Source: Bacteroidia bacterium (GTDB lineage Bacteria; Bacteroidota; Bacteroidia; J057). Taken from it: a stretch of DNA of 64,000 nucleotides. The notes below the pieces were generated by a model. It was not told the origin of the DNA, ran no database searches, and saw only the letters and a program-made list of their open reading frames with translations. Shown piece after piece: positions 8,721 to 17,841 of this stretch (within the stretch, counting starts at the first letter, position 1; the number at the start of each line of letters is the position of its first letter). The translations under genes were made by a program, and so were the position numbers. The stretch is from the NCBI GenBank assembly GCA_041391665.1, contig JAWKNO010000003.1:620001-684000 (forward strand). The letters run 5' to 3'.

Positions 8721-8945
8721 ATGAGCGAACTTCAGAAACAAATATTGGCTTTACCTGTAGCAGAGCGTTTGCAGTTAATTGCTTTTATCGCCACATCCAT
8801 TTCTGGTGATGAGGTAGGACATTTATTTACGGTTCCGGATGAATGGATAAAAGAAGCATTAGAAAGAGATGAAAAGTATAAGCAAGGGAAATCCGCGACT
8901 TATACATGGGACGAAGTGAAAACGCGGATCTATGGCGGGAAATAA
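8721..8945 (+). CDS. Addiction-module antitoxin (PF09720 / TIGR02574 type)
   Basis: 74 residues from the ATG at 8721; longer in-frame starts run into the NTF2 gene and lack family similarity. The helix 'MSELQKQILALPVAERLQLI' and the C-terminal 'TYTWDEVKTRIYGGK' are the two conserved ends of the putative addiction-module component family (LLxxALxLPxxER..., WxEVxxRL). It is paired with a RelE/ParE-type toxin gene whose ATG lies inside its end (14-bp overlap), the usual organisation. The antitoxin would neutralise the toxin and probably autoregulate. Flanked by the 99-bp repeats. Confidence 0.8.
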   Translation: MSELQKQILALPVAERLQLIAFIATSISGDEVGHLFTVPDEWIKEALERDEKYKQGKSATYTWDEVKTRIYGGK

Positions 8946-9229
8946 GCGATATAAATTAGTTATCCTTGAAGGCGCCAGTACAGAAATCATGGATTTATTC
9001 ACCTTCTTCGAGGAACGCAAACAGGGTGCAGGTGATATATTTATTGATAGCCTGGGTGACTTTTTACTCAAAATTGAATTCAACCCTGAATCCTGGCAAT
9101 ACGCTAAAACAAAAAATCCGACGTGGATTTTTAAAATCACCTCAGGTAGTAATCCTCTACAAATTTGAGGAAGAAGTCATTACGATTTTATCCATCAAAC
9201 ACGTTCGCTCCGACTGGCAAAAATTCTGA
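8932..9229 (+). pseudogene. RelE/ParE-family toxin, frameshifted in an A6 run
   Basis: The frame starting at 8932 reads MAGNKRYKLVILEGASTEI (a toxin N-terminal strand-helix), but from about 9117 the conserved toxin end continues in the +1 frame: KIRRGFLKSPQVVILYKFEE and 'ITILSIKHVRSDW', stop at 9227-9229. In ParE toxins the R-R-x-x-L-K block followed by a strand and 'xxIxxIxH' is the usual C-terminal half. Removing one A from the A6 at 9111-9116 would restore a continuous protein of about 98 residues. As given, translation ends at 9168 and lacks the core. Either a real inactivating insertion or a sequencing/assembly error. Confidence 0.75.
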
Positions 9230-9240
9230 AACTTTCTGAT

Positions 9241-9339
9241 TTTCACTCCGCCCAATGGGGCACCTTTCCCACCTTCTGGAAATTTGAAGTCAGAAACGGC
9301 AAAATTTCCCGGCTGGATGTAGGGATGGTGGAGGATTGA
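9241..9339 (+). repeat. 99-bp direct repeat, copy 2 (orphan 3' end of the NTF2-like gene)
   Basis: Near-identical copy of 8596-8694, beginning 11 bp after the toxin stop codon. It encodes the last 32 codons of the NTF2-like protein, including the stop, in an open frame but without a start. It is probably the original gene end displaced when the toxin-antitoxin cassette arrived. The DUF5686 gene starts 54 bp further on. Confidence 0.9.
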
Positions 9340-9393
9340 AAAGATTCCTCACCCCATACAACCTGCAACCCCCGTTTGCCGTCTATCAGGGGT

Positions 9394-11922
9394 ATGACAA
9401 AAAATTTACTACTAGTAATCTTTCTGATTTCCTGCGGATACACACTTTCCGCCCAAACCCTTCGGGGGAAAGTAACCGATACAGAAGGTGCGCCGATCGA
9501 ATCGGTTCGGGTTTTTGCGGATGGTTCTGACTTTGCCACCCTCACAAAAGCGGACGGATCTTTCTCTGTTTCCCTGCCCAAAGGTTCGTACCGGCTGGTT
9601 TTTCAACATCTCAACTTCATCACGAAGGTTGTCCCGGTCGAAATTACCGGCAACCAAAACCTCGACATTGCGCTTGATGCCCGCGATATCCAGCTCGAAA
9701 CGATCGAAATCCGCGGTGGAAAACGCGACCCAGCCTACGATATTGTGCGCCAGATCATCGACGCAAAAAAGGATATACTCGATGAAGTAAGTTCCTATAC
9801 CTGTGAAACATATCAGAAAATTATCCTCGAAGCGGATACCCTGCTCAAGGGCAAAGCCCGCAAAGCACTGATCGACTCGCTCGGTGTAGATTCTTTGCCC
9901 GAACCCGGGGAAAACCGCAAGCCGGTAGAAATGATCGAATCGAAGTCCACAACGTATTTTGAATCCCCCGGCAAGTACAAGTCCATCGTTCACGCTTATC
10001 GCAATTACTCGGCGGCTAAAGCCTCCAGTACGGTTTATGATTTTGACGAAGGACCGGCTACGGGCTATTCCTCCGGCCTCAACGATCCCTATCTGTTTTT
10101 TCAGGATGTCTCGGAGGCGGATTTTAACTTTTACCGCAACCTCATCGACGCGCCAACCCTGGGAGACAGGCCTTTTGTTTCGCCTTTCCACAGCACTCTC
10201 TGGCGGGTTACCTACCGCTACAAACTCGAAAAAACCTGGTTTGAAGACAACCGCGTCACCTATCTCATCAGTGTAACGCCCATCAATCCGGAAGGCGCCT
10301 GTTTTTCCGGTCAGTTTATTGTAGAAGACGGAACATGGGAGGTGAAATCAGTGGATTTTGAAGTGCAAAAATCAGCACTCAGTTATTTCCGAAGCTTCCG
10401 GATGTTGCACAGTTTTGGAAAAACCGAAGACAACTATCGCTACAAAACGCGGGAGGAATATATCTACGAGATCAAAGACGGAAAAGCTGTTTACTACGGT
10501 CAGAGTCTGGCCATTCATACCGAGTACCAGGCGAATGTGGATTTTCCCAACAATTTTTTCAAAAACGAACTCCGCCGCACCGATAAAGAAGCCTTCGAAA
10601 AAGACTCCGCGACCTGGGCAGGCATCCGGCCAATGGGGCTGGGAATGGCTGAAAAATCATTTATCAAAACCCAGGACAGCATCATTGCCTATCGCCGCAG
10701 CCCCGAATTTCGCTATAAGGAAGACTCCGCCTACAACCACCTCGATTTTCTGGATTTTCTCATCTATGGGGTAAAATGGCGCGACCGTCCGCGAAAAATG
10801 GATTATTATATTAACCCGCTAATCGAACAGATTCAGCCTTTGGGAGTAGGCGGATACCGGCATCAGTTGGGCGGGTCGGTAGGAAAACGCTGGACCCGAT
10901 ACACAGCCGTCAGGGTGGGAGGAGAAATCAACTACGGGTTTAAAAATCAGGATGTCAGGGGAACGGGAACGCTCAGATTTACCTATGCCCCCAAACGATT
11001 TGCCAGCGCCTATGTCAGGGCGGGTAATACCTACGATTTTATCAACAACTATGAGACTGTTTTTGCTTTTCTGAGTCGAAGCAATTTTATCCAGAAGAAA
11101 TCTATCGGGGTAGGAAATAATATCGAATTGTTGAATGGCCTGTACCTGAATGCATCCCTGGACTTTGCCGACCGGAGTGCCATAGATCAGCTTGAGCTGG
11201 AAGATTGGTCCAAACAACTATTTGGCGACCTGAACACACCCCGCACATTTGATCCGTACAGAGAATTTCTGATAGAACTCAAGCTCACCTGGACGCCCGG
11301 ACAAAAATATCAGATGGAGCCATACCGGAAAATTATTACCGGAAGCCGGTGGCCGACGTTTTATGCCCAATACAAAAAAGCATTACCGGGGATATTCGGC
11401 AGTGAACTGAATTACGATTTTCTCGAACTGGGCCTCAACCACGAGTTTAAACCAGGTACACTGGGCACTTCACGATGGAGCCTTTCAATGGGCAAATTCA
11501 TTCAGGCAAATAATATCCGCTTTACCGACTACCGGTTTTTCAGAGGCTCTGATCCCTATTTTTTTGCCAACCCGATGAAAAATTTTCAGCTGCTTGGGCC
11601 GACAATCAGCACAAAAAATGAATACCTACACGCCCATTTTGTGCACGACTTCAACGGCATATGGATCGATAAAATCCCGCTGCTGAAGCGCACACCCTTA
11701 CAGGAATCGGCAGGCGCTGCCACCCTTGTCATAAGAGATGGAAATTTTCTGCACACGGAAGTATTTGCCGGATTGCAGTGGCCGTTTCGGATATTAAAGC
11801 AGCGGTTCAGAATAGGCGGATTTTACGTGGTCTCTTACAGCAACCACACCAACGCCATCAGTGGTCAGATCAAATTTGGCGTCAACTTTTTTAATCCGAC
11901 CAAAAACCAGTGGGAATATTGA
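9394..11922 (+). CDS. DUF5686 / carboxypeptidase-regulatory-like outer-membrane protein
   Basis: 842 residues from the ATG at 9394; an in-frame TTG at 9376 adds six residues in front of the signal and is less likely. Signal peptide MTKNLLLVIFLISCGYTLSAQ. Residues about 22-110 form a CarboxypepD_reg-like domain ('LRGKVTDTEGAPIESVRVFA', 'KADGSFSVSLPKGSYRL'). The rest is the long DUF5686 region, starting with 'DPAYDIVRQIIDAK', ending in many amphipathic strands that suggest a TonB-receptor-like barrel. DUF5686 proteins are widespread in Bacteroidota and of unknown function. The gene stands alone, after the remnant repeat and 178 bp before the next gene. Confidence 0.85.
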   Translation: MTKNLLLVIFLISCGYTLSAQTLRGKVTDTEGAPIESVRVFADGSDFATLTKADGSFSVSLPKGSYRLVFQHLNFITKVVPVEITGNQNLDIALDARDIQLETIEIRGGKRDPAYDIVRQIIDAKKDILDEVSSYTCETYQKIILEADTLLKGKARKALIDSLGVDSLPEPGENRKPVEMIESKSTTYFESPGKYKSIVHAYRNYSAAKASSTVYDFDEGPATGYSSGLNDPYLFFQDVSEADFNFYRNLIDAPTLGDRPFVSPFHSTLWRVTYRYKLEKTWFEDNRVTYLISVTPINPEGACFSGQFIVEDGTWEVKSVDFEVQKSALSYFRSFRMLHSFGKTEDNYRYKTREEYIYEIKDGKAVYYGQSLAIHTEYQANVDFPNNFFKNELRRTDKEAFEKDSATWAGIRPMGLGMAEKSFIKTQDSIIAYRRSPEFRYKEDSAYNHLDFLDFLIYGVKWRDRPRKMDYYINPLIEQIQPLGVGGYRHQLGGSVGKRWTRYTAVRVGGEINYGFKNQDVRGTGTLRFTYAPKRFASAYVRAGNTYDFINNYETVFAFLSRSNFIQKKSIGVGNNIELLNGLYLNASLDFADRSAIDQLELEDWSKQLFGDLNTPRTFDPYREFLIELKLTWTPGQKYQMEPYRKIITGSRWPTFYAQYKKALPGIFGSELNYDFLELGLNHEFKPGTLGTSRWSLSMGKFIQANNIRFTDYRFFRGSDPYFFANPMKNFQLLGPTISTKNEYLHAHFVHDFNGIWIDKIPLLKRTPLQESAGAATLVIRDGNFLHTEVFAGLQWPFRILKQRFRIGGFYVVSYSNHTNAISGQIKFGVNFFNPTKNQWEY

Positions 11923-12100
11923 GAAGCAGTAAGAAATTCAAAGTCGTTTGACTAGATGTATTATTAATGGTCAGATTCACATAATCAGTCTTTTTTTCCA
12001 AATCCAGCTTAAACAAGTTTAAGGGTATTTATTAATATACCTTATAGGCTTCTGCGTCCATTTCAGCCCAACTTTACATTGTCAATAAACAAAAAAGACA

Positions 12101-12592
12101 ATGAAAAGAATCTTTACCTCGGCAGTCATTTTATCGTTGATCATGGCCAGCCAGAGCAAACCCAATCAATCTTCAACCCTTAATCAAAAAACTGAAATGG
12201 AAACGATCATTAACACCGAAAAAGCCGCTATTGAGAACATGCTTTTTGCTTATCGCGATGCACTGAATGCCTCAGATGTCAGCAAAGTACTACCGTTATA
12301 TACCGAAGATGGAGTATTTATGCCTTCTTCTGCGCCAACTTCAGTCGGGCAGGAGCAGGTAAAAGGCGCTTATGAATTTGTATTTAGCAATATTCAGTTG
12401 AATATCGAATTCTATATCGATGAGATTGTCGTAAACGGTGACTTTGCCTTAGCACGTACCACATCAAAAGGTACAACCCTTATCCATGCTACCGGGGAGA
12501 CGGTTCCGGAGGAAAACAGAGAGCTATTTGTGCTTCAGAAGACCAGTGGTAGCTGGAAAATCGCCCGATATATGTTTAACAAGATGAAGTAG
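12101..12592 (+). CDS. SnoaL-like / DUF4440-type (SgcJ/EcaC-like) secreted protein
   Basis: 163 residues. A signal-like N-terminus (MKRIFTSAVILSLIMASQS) precedes an NTF2-fold domain: 'AIENMLFAYRDALNASDVSK', 'LYTEDGVFMPSSAP', 'GQEQVKGAYEFVF' and the final 'GSWKIARYMFNKM' are the standard order for SgcJ/EcaC and DUF4440 proteins. These bind small ligands or act as isomerases; no catalytic assignment is possible. It stands alone after a 178-bp AT-rich intergenic stretch without a recognisable element, and converges on the RND operon (44 bp apart). Confidence 0.75.
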   Translation: MKRIFTSAVILSLIMASQSKPNQSSTLNQKTEMETIINTEKAAIENMLFAYRDALNASDVSKVLPLYTEDGVFMPSSAPTSVGQEQVKGAYEFVFSNIQLNIEFYIDEIVVNGDFALARTTSKGTTLIHATGETVPEENRELFVLQKTSGSWKIARYMFNKMK

Positions 12593-12636
12593 GCTTTTCC
12601 AAAGTGCCGGCCAGCCATTCCTTCTGGTTAAAAGAA

Positions 12637-15600
12637 TTATTTTACCGGAGGGGGTGGCTGGTTTAGCATTCGGATGATTGCAGGAAAGACAACCAACAAC
12701 AACGGCAGCGCAGCGATCAATCCACCGATGACAGCGACTGCCAGCGGCTGATGCAGTTGTGCACCTGTTCCTATTCCCAAAGCCAGTGGCATTAAGGCGA
12801 TAATTGCTCCAAGAGCGGTCATAAGTTTGGGCCGAAGCCTTGCAGCGAGAGCATAATTAAGGGCATCATCCCGGCTGTTTTTCTGCCTTGCCGTGCTGTA
12901 TTGCTGGTAGGTGAATATGGCATTCTCGGCAATAATCCCTACAATCATAATCATCCCCATATAACTGCCCACATTCAGAGGGGTATGAGTCAGGTAAAGG
13001 CCGGTTACTGCTCCGCCAATGCCTAAAAGGGAAACAAACAGAATGGCAAGTGCAACCGGAAGATTTCGGAAAAGGATCATCTGCACCAACAGTACCATAA
13101 GCGAAGCGAGAATCAGAATGGACAACAGTTCTCTGAAGGATTGTTGTTGCTGGGCATATGCGCCTCCATATAATACCCCGTATCCTTTTTCAAAAGCTAT
13201 ATTTGTAGCTACAGATGCCTTAATTTCCTGCATCACGCTACCCAGGTCGCGCCCTTCCAGCCGGGAAGTAATGCCTACAATTGGCTGGAGGTTTTCCCGC
13301 TCCTGCTCTGCCACCCCACTTTGGATGGTTATTGTTGCGATGGTTTCAAGCGGCACAAATTTGCCATCGGCCAACAAAATTTTCATTCTCCGCAATTCAC
13401 CTTCCCTGAGATCTGTGCCGCCGTCATAGATCATCCGAATATCGGTCATTTGCTGTGGATCTATGACGGCCCCTACTACCACACCCTGCATCGCTGTTTG
13501 CAACTGATACTGGAGATCGGAGGGCGATATCCCATAAACAGCCATTTTGGCAAAGTCTGGATGAACAGTAATATTGGGACCAGCAATTACGACTCCGTCA
13601 AACACATCAGCTGTACCTGGTATTTTTTCCAGTAAAGAGGAAATCTGCGCAGCATACGTTTGAAGTTTTTCTCGATCCGGCCCAAACACCTTCAGGTTGA
13701 TGGGCTGCACGGATGTGATCAAATCTCCCAGCATATCCCCAACTACCTGCCCAAAGTCGATCGTAAGGTTGGGCACTTCGCTTTCTACCCGATGGCGAAT
13801 AGCAGCGATTACTTCATTGGTGGAGCGCTGGCGGTCTTTATTGAGTTCGATCAGGTAGTCCCCGCGGTTGGGCTCTGTAATAAAAAACCCCATTTGAGCA
13901 CCTGTACGCCTCGAATAGGCGACGACCTCCGGGATTTGTAAAATCATACTATCCACCCGCGTCAATATGTTGTTGGTTTCTTCAATGGAAGTACCCGGAG
14001 GAGAATTGTAGTCCATCACGATTTCCCCCTCGTCCATTTCAGGAAGAAAGCCTGTTTCCAGTCGGGGAAAAATGACAACCGAGGCAGCTACCAGAATTGC
14101 AATCAACAATAAAGAAATCACGGGGCGGTGAACAAGGTAGTTAATCCACCTTCTGGTTTCATTATGCAAAATTGGCTTGACCCTTTTAGGGAGTATATCG
14201 ACCAGCCACCCGTATAATGCAGGTAACATAAGAGAAGAAACCAGAAATGAGCTGGCAAGCGTGATGACCATTGTGTAGGCAAGGATTCGGAAATAGGCTC
14301 CGGCAACCCCTGTCATCAGAGAAAATGGGATAAATATCACCATAGTGCTGAGCGAAGATCCGATCAATGAGGGAAACAAATAATTCATGGATTGCTGCAC
14401 CAATTGAAAAACAGGGGTTTCTGGGTGCTCTTCCCGTGTACGGTGCAACTGCTCGATCACCACCACTGCATCATCAATCACAAGGCCGATGGCCGCAGCC
14501 AGGCCGCCAATCGTCATAATATTGAGCGTATAACCGAGATTATGCATGACCAGCAGAGCCGCAGAAAGCGTTACAGGTATGGTCACCAAAATAGCGATGC
14601 TGGCCTGGCCAGAGTGCAAAAACAAGATCGCAACGACGATCGCCAGTAATAACCCGATCAATAAGGCATCCCGAATACTAATAATGGAAGTATTGACAAA
14701 ATCGGCCTGAATATAATATGGGTTTACTGTAACTCCAACTGGCAGCAATTGCTTTAACTCGCTGATTTTCTGCCGAGTAGCTTCTGTTACGTCGATGAGG
14801 TTCGCGTCAGGCTGTTTCAAAATATTAATCAGAACCCCTTCATGCCCGTTGGCATTGATTTTTATATATTCAACTTTTTCCTCAATACTTACGCGGGCTA
14901 TATCTTTAATAAAAACTGGCGTATTGGTTCCCATGCTGACTGGTATATTTTCAATTTCATCCATTGAGTATACCCCCGCATCTGTCAGGTTGAGATACAG
15001 TCGGCGGTAGCTGTTCATAAAGCCATTGGAACTGATAAAGCCGGTTTTTGCCACTGCATCACTGACTGCTTGTGCACTCAGCCGGTACTGAAGTAATTTG
15101 TCTGGATCAAGAGAAATGCGGTATTCTTTCACCTTCCCTCCCTGCACCTGTACATCGGAGACTCCCTGTACTTGTGACAAATAGGGTTTAATGGTATAAT
15201 CGGCCAGGAGTTTTAACTCCATAAGGTTTTTGTCTTTGCTCTCCAGCGAGAATCCCATCACAGACAAAATTGACGGATCCATGCGTTCTACGGTTATGCG
15301 TGTGTCGGCGGGTAAATCATTTTTGATGGCTGCGATCCTCGACTCAATCAACTGCTGGCTGGTATAAATATCCGTGTTCCAGTCCAGAAAAGCGGATATC
15401 TCGCAACTGCCCCTGCTGGTAATGCTGTTGATGCCGCTGAGTGCGGGAATTTTTTTGATGGCTTCCTCCAATGGTCGGGTTACCGTAATCATCATTTTAT
15501 CGACGGGCTGCTCATTGTTCTCTGCGATAATTTTTACTTTCGGAAAAGTAGCAGGTGGAAAAAGCGACACGTGGATCTGCAGAAAGGCATAAACGCCCCC

Positions 15601-15666
15601 CACAAGTAAAATGAGCATTACAAAAATCAGGGGAGTACGGTAGGTTCTGAAAAACAGTTTGTTCAT
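12637..15666 (-). CDS. RND-family efflux pump inner-membrane subunit
   Basis: 1009 residues, near the usual 1020-1050. It begins with a cytoplasmic tip and TM1 (MNKLFFRTYRTPLIFVMLIL), has a large periplasmic loop, then TM2-6 from about 335 containing 'GGLAAAIGLVIDDAVVVIEQ' (the paired Asp of the proton relay in TM4), a second loop opening with 'FLPEMDEGEIVMDYNSPPG', and TM8-12. The loop start resembles heavy-metal-efflux (CusA-like) and HAE-like members equally; I cannot settle the substrate. The ATG overlaps the adaptor's stop by 4 bp. Last gene of PepSY-TolC-adaptor-pump, presumably under the element at 18390. Confidence 0.9.
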   Translation of the reverse strand: MNKLFFRTYRTPLIFVMLILLVGGVYAFLQIHVSLFPPATFPKVKIIAENNEQPVDKMMITVTRPLEEAIKKIPALSGINSITSRGSCEISAFLDWNTDIYTSQQLIESRIAAIKNDLPADTRITVERMDPSILSVMGFSLESKDKNLMELKLLADYTIKPYLSQVQGVSDVQVQGGKVKEYRISLDPDKLLQYRLSAQAVSDAVAKTGFISSNGFMNSYRRLYLNLTDAGVYSMDEIENIPVSMGTNTPVFIKDIARVSIEEKVEYIKINANGHEGVLINILKQPDANLIDVTEATRQKISELKQLLPVGVTVNPYYIQADFVNTSIISIRDALLIGLLLAIVVAILFLHSGQASIAILVTIPVTLSAALLVMHNLGYTLNIMTIGGLAAAIGLVIDDAVVVIEQLHRTREEHPETPVFQLVQQSMNYLFPSLIGSSLSTMVIFIPFSLMTGVAGAYFRILAYTMVITLASSFLVSSLMLPALYGWLVDILPKRVKPILHNETRRWINYLVHRPVISLLLIAILVAASVVIFPRLETGFLPEMDEGEIVMDYNSPPGTSIEETNNILTRVDSMILQIPEVVAYSRRTGAQMGFFITEPNRGDYLIELNKDRQRSTNEVIAAIRHRVESEVPNLTIDFGQVVGDMLGDLITSVQPINLKVFGPDREKLQTYAAQISSLLEKIPGTADVFDGVVIAGPNITVHPDFAKMAVYGISPSDLQYQLQTAMQGVVVGAVIDPQQMTDIRMIYDGGTDLREGELRRMKILLADGKFVPLETIATITIQSGVAEQERENLQPIVGITSRLEGRDLGSVMQEIKASVATNIAFEKGYGVLYGGAYAQQQQSFRELLSILILASLMVLLVQMILFRNLPVALAILFVSLLGIGGAVTGLYLTHTPLNVGSYMGMIMIVGIIAENAIFTYQQYSTARQKNSRDDALNYALAARLRPKLMTALGAIIALMPLALGIGTGAQLHQPLAVAVIGGLIAALPLLLVVFPAIIRMLNQPPPPVK

Positions 15667-16598
15667 TTTGCCACAGTGATTTTTGCCGTATCTGCCAATC
15701 CGTATGCACCCTCCGTAATAAAGCGATCCAAAGGGTCAAACTCTGGTGCGAGTATTTGTACAGAGTCATGAATTTGCATGCCAATTTCGACCGGTATTTT
15801 TACACCGGTAGTATCATCGGCAAGTTTCATTACCCAAAATTCGTCGAGTTGCTCATTGCTCAAAATCGCAGTCTCTGGCAATAGCTGAGCCATTTTGACA
15901 ACTGAGGACTCGAATTTGACTTCAAGATTTAGCCCTTCGGGCCAGATTTGCATTACATCAGGCCGGATGAGAATCTGAATGCTTTGGGATGCTGCATCCA
16001 GCACCTGGAGTATATTGGCGATTCTGCCCGGAGCCCGCGTGCCATCGGGAAGAAGTAACATACATCTCGTACCTAAACCCGCTTCCTTTCGCAAATGGAA
16101 AGGCATGTAACCGGTAACAAGCGCTTTATCGCTACGCGTAAATGTACAGAGGGGGGTTCCTTCCTGCACATATTCTCCCTGCTGCTGCAAAAGCCCGGCT
16201 ATATATCCGTTGGCAGATGCAGCGACCGTAATAAGACCAAAAGCTGCGATTTCCGTTTTCTGAAAGGTCGTATCATTTTCCAGCGACCGGTGCTCTTTCG
16301 TTTCTATCGTAAACATGGGCTGACCTTTTTTCACAAAACTTCCTGTTTGCACCAAAACTTCGGTCAAAAATCCGGCGGAAGGGGCAGCGATATTACTTTT
16401 GTCGAGATAAGTCACTGTCGCTGGAATGCTGCGCGAAGGATGCAGATCAGCTCTTGAAATACGGGTTACCCGTACTTTACTAACAGGGATTGACGTTTGC
16501 GCCTCGTCTGCTTTATTTTCCCCTTGTCCACAGGCAACCGCCCACAAACAGATCATCAGCACCAGAAAATGCTTACCAGTTCCAATAATTGTATGCAT
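15663..16598 (-). CDS. HlyD/CusB-type periplasmic adaptor lipoprotein
   Basis: 311 residues. Signal with lipobox AVAC (Cys23), so it is membrane-anchored by lipid. The barrel-sandwich motif is seen twice: 'AAPSAGFLTEVLVQTGSFVKKGQPMF' shortened to its core GFLTEVLVQTGSFVKKGQP, and 'ANGYIAGLLQQQGEYVQEGT'. The alpha-hairpin between them is very short, as in CusB-like adaptors without a long coiled coil. It links the RND pump to the TolC-like channel. It overlaps the TolC gene by 26 bp and the pump gene by 4 bp, indicating translational coupling. Confidence 0.87.
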   Translation of the reverse strand: MHTIIGTGKHFLVLMICLWAVACGQGENKADEAQTSIPVSKVRVTRISRADLHPSRSIPATVTYLDKSNIAAPSAGFLTEVLVQTGSFVKKGQPMFTIETKEHRSLENDTTFQKTEIAAFGLITVAASANGYIAGLLQQQGEYVQEGTPLCTFTRSDKALVTGYMPFHLRKEAGLGTRCMLLLPDGTRAPGRIANILQVLDAASQSIQILIRPDVMQIWPEGLNLEVKFESSVVKMAQLLPETAILSNEQLDEFWVMKLADDTTGVKIPVEIGMQIHDSVQILAPEFDPLDRFITEGAYGLADTAKITVAK

Positions 16599-17826
16599 TG
16601 ATGGATAAATATTTTTGTTTTTGCTGTTCGATCAGTTGCTGGTTGAACTGCACATAATTGCGGAAGGTTACCAGATAATCATTGACCGAAAGGTCTCCAC
16701 GCTGTAATTCTTTTTTGTAAAGTTCGAGCAGGTTGTTGTAATCCACCACTTCCTGTTGGATAATACTGATTTTATTGTCCACCCATTCTATCTGCCCGAT
16801 ATATTTGTCGAGTAGCTGTAGTTTTTGCTGGTTAAAATACAGTTGGTAACCCGCGGTGGTCTGCTGTTCCAGATGTGTCTGCGCACGGGTGAGCTGCTTT
16901 TGGTGTCCGTCGAATATATTCAGGCTGAAATTGATCCCAAAGCTAACCCCGAGGTTTTTCTGAGGGTATTGCAAGGTAACCGCATTCAGACCAGCGTCTG
17001 CGAAGGCTGAAACCTGGGGTTTATATTTCAGATTAAATCTGTCGAGCTGGTTTTGTGCAAGCAAACTATCAATATAAAATTGTTCTTCAAATCGGCTGGC
17101 TTCGCCTGGTTTTTCGGAGAGACGTATCTGGGGTTCGCTGAGTGATACCCTTGCGGTGTCAGTTATTCCACAAAGTGAATACAGGTCCCGGAGATCACGA
17201 AGAAGCTGTGCATTGAGGTCTGCGAGAATAAGCTTCTGATTGCCGGTTTCTATTTTCAACAACTGCACATCGCTCGCTTTCATGATTCCGCTTCTTGCGA
17301 GAGTCTCAGCCATTTTTAGCTGTGCTGCAAGCGTTTCGCGAAGTTCTATTGCATTTTGAATGTACATCTGGTCGAAAAAACACGTGATGTACTGGTCGGA
17401 AACGGCCATTTGCAGCTGTCGCCACGATGCTTCATACAGCCATTTTGCTTTTTCCTGAAGAAGGGTTTGCTGTTTTTGTTCCGTTTCGAGAAAACTGCGG
17501 GTAAATAAAGGATACGAAACTCCGGCAATGGCACTGTACAGTGCCCCGTTGGTGATTGCTTCGTCGTACCCAACACCTTTGATTATCGGGCCCTGCATCC
17601 ATTGGGAGCGGATATCTACAGAAGGCTGGCGATAAGTGGCATGAATTTTTGCGTTTTCATAACCAGCAATTTCCTGCTGGTTGACAAAATCTTTGAGTTG
17701 AGGGTTATTCATTTTTGCCTGATCGAGGAAATCAGGTAACGTAGCCATTTGGGCGGTGGAAAAAACCGGAAGGAAAGTTATCAGCAGGTTTATGACAAAC
17801 CTGCTGATAGACCTGAAATACCTCAT
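16573..17826 (-). CDS. TolC-family outer-membrane efflux channel
   Basis: 417 residues with a signal peptide (MRYFRSISRFVINLLITFLP...FSTAQ). It has the family's two-fold repeat of long helices and strands: 'LPDFLDQAKMNNPQLKDFVN' at the N-terminus, a middle 'LGVSFGINFSLNIFDGHQKQ' strand pair before the second repeat, then long Gln-rich helices to the end. The trimeric channel crosses the outer membrane and periplasm and takes substrate from the RND/adaptor pair. It starts 15 bp after the PepSY-like gene, so it shares its transcript. Confidence 0.87.
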   Translation of the reverse strand: MRYFRSISRFVINLLITFLPVFSTAQMATLPDFLDQAKMNNPQLKDFVNQQEIAGYENAKIHATYRQPSVDIRSQWMQGPIIKGVGYDEAITNGALYSAIAGVSYPLFTRSFLETEQKQQTLLQEKAKWLYEASWRQLQMAVSDQYITCFFDQMYIQNAIELRETLAAQLKMAETLARSGIMKASDVQLLKIETGNQKLILADLNAQLLRDLRDLYSLCGITDTARVSLSEPQIRLSEKPGEASRFEEQFYIDSLLAQNQLDRFNLKYKPQVSAFADAGLNAVTLQYPQKNLGVSFGINFSLNIFDGHQKQLTRAQTHLEQQTTAGYQLYFNQQKLQLLDKYIGQIEWVDNKISIIQQEVVDYNNLLELYKKELQRGDLSVNDYLVTFRNYVQFNQQLIEQQKQKYLSINAYNYWNW

Positions 17827-17841
17827 ACTATTACTATCGGG

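Noticed and set aside
9412..10191. 259-codon open frame opposite the DUF5686 gene
   Set aside because: The plus strand carries the signal peptide and recognised domains. The antisense product has none.
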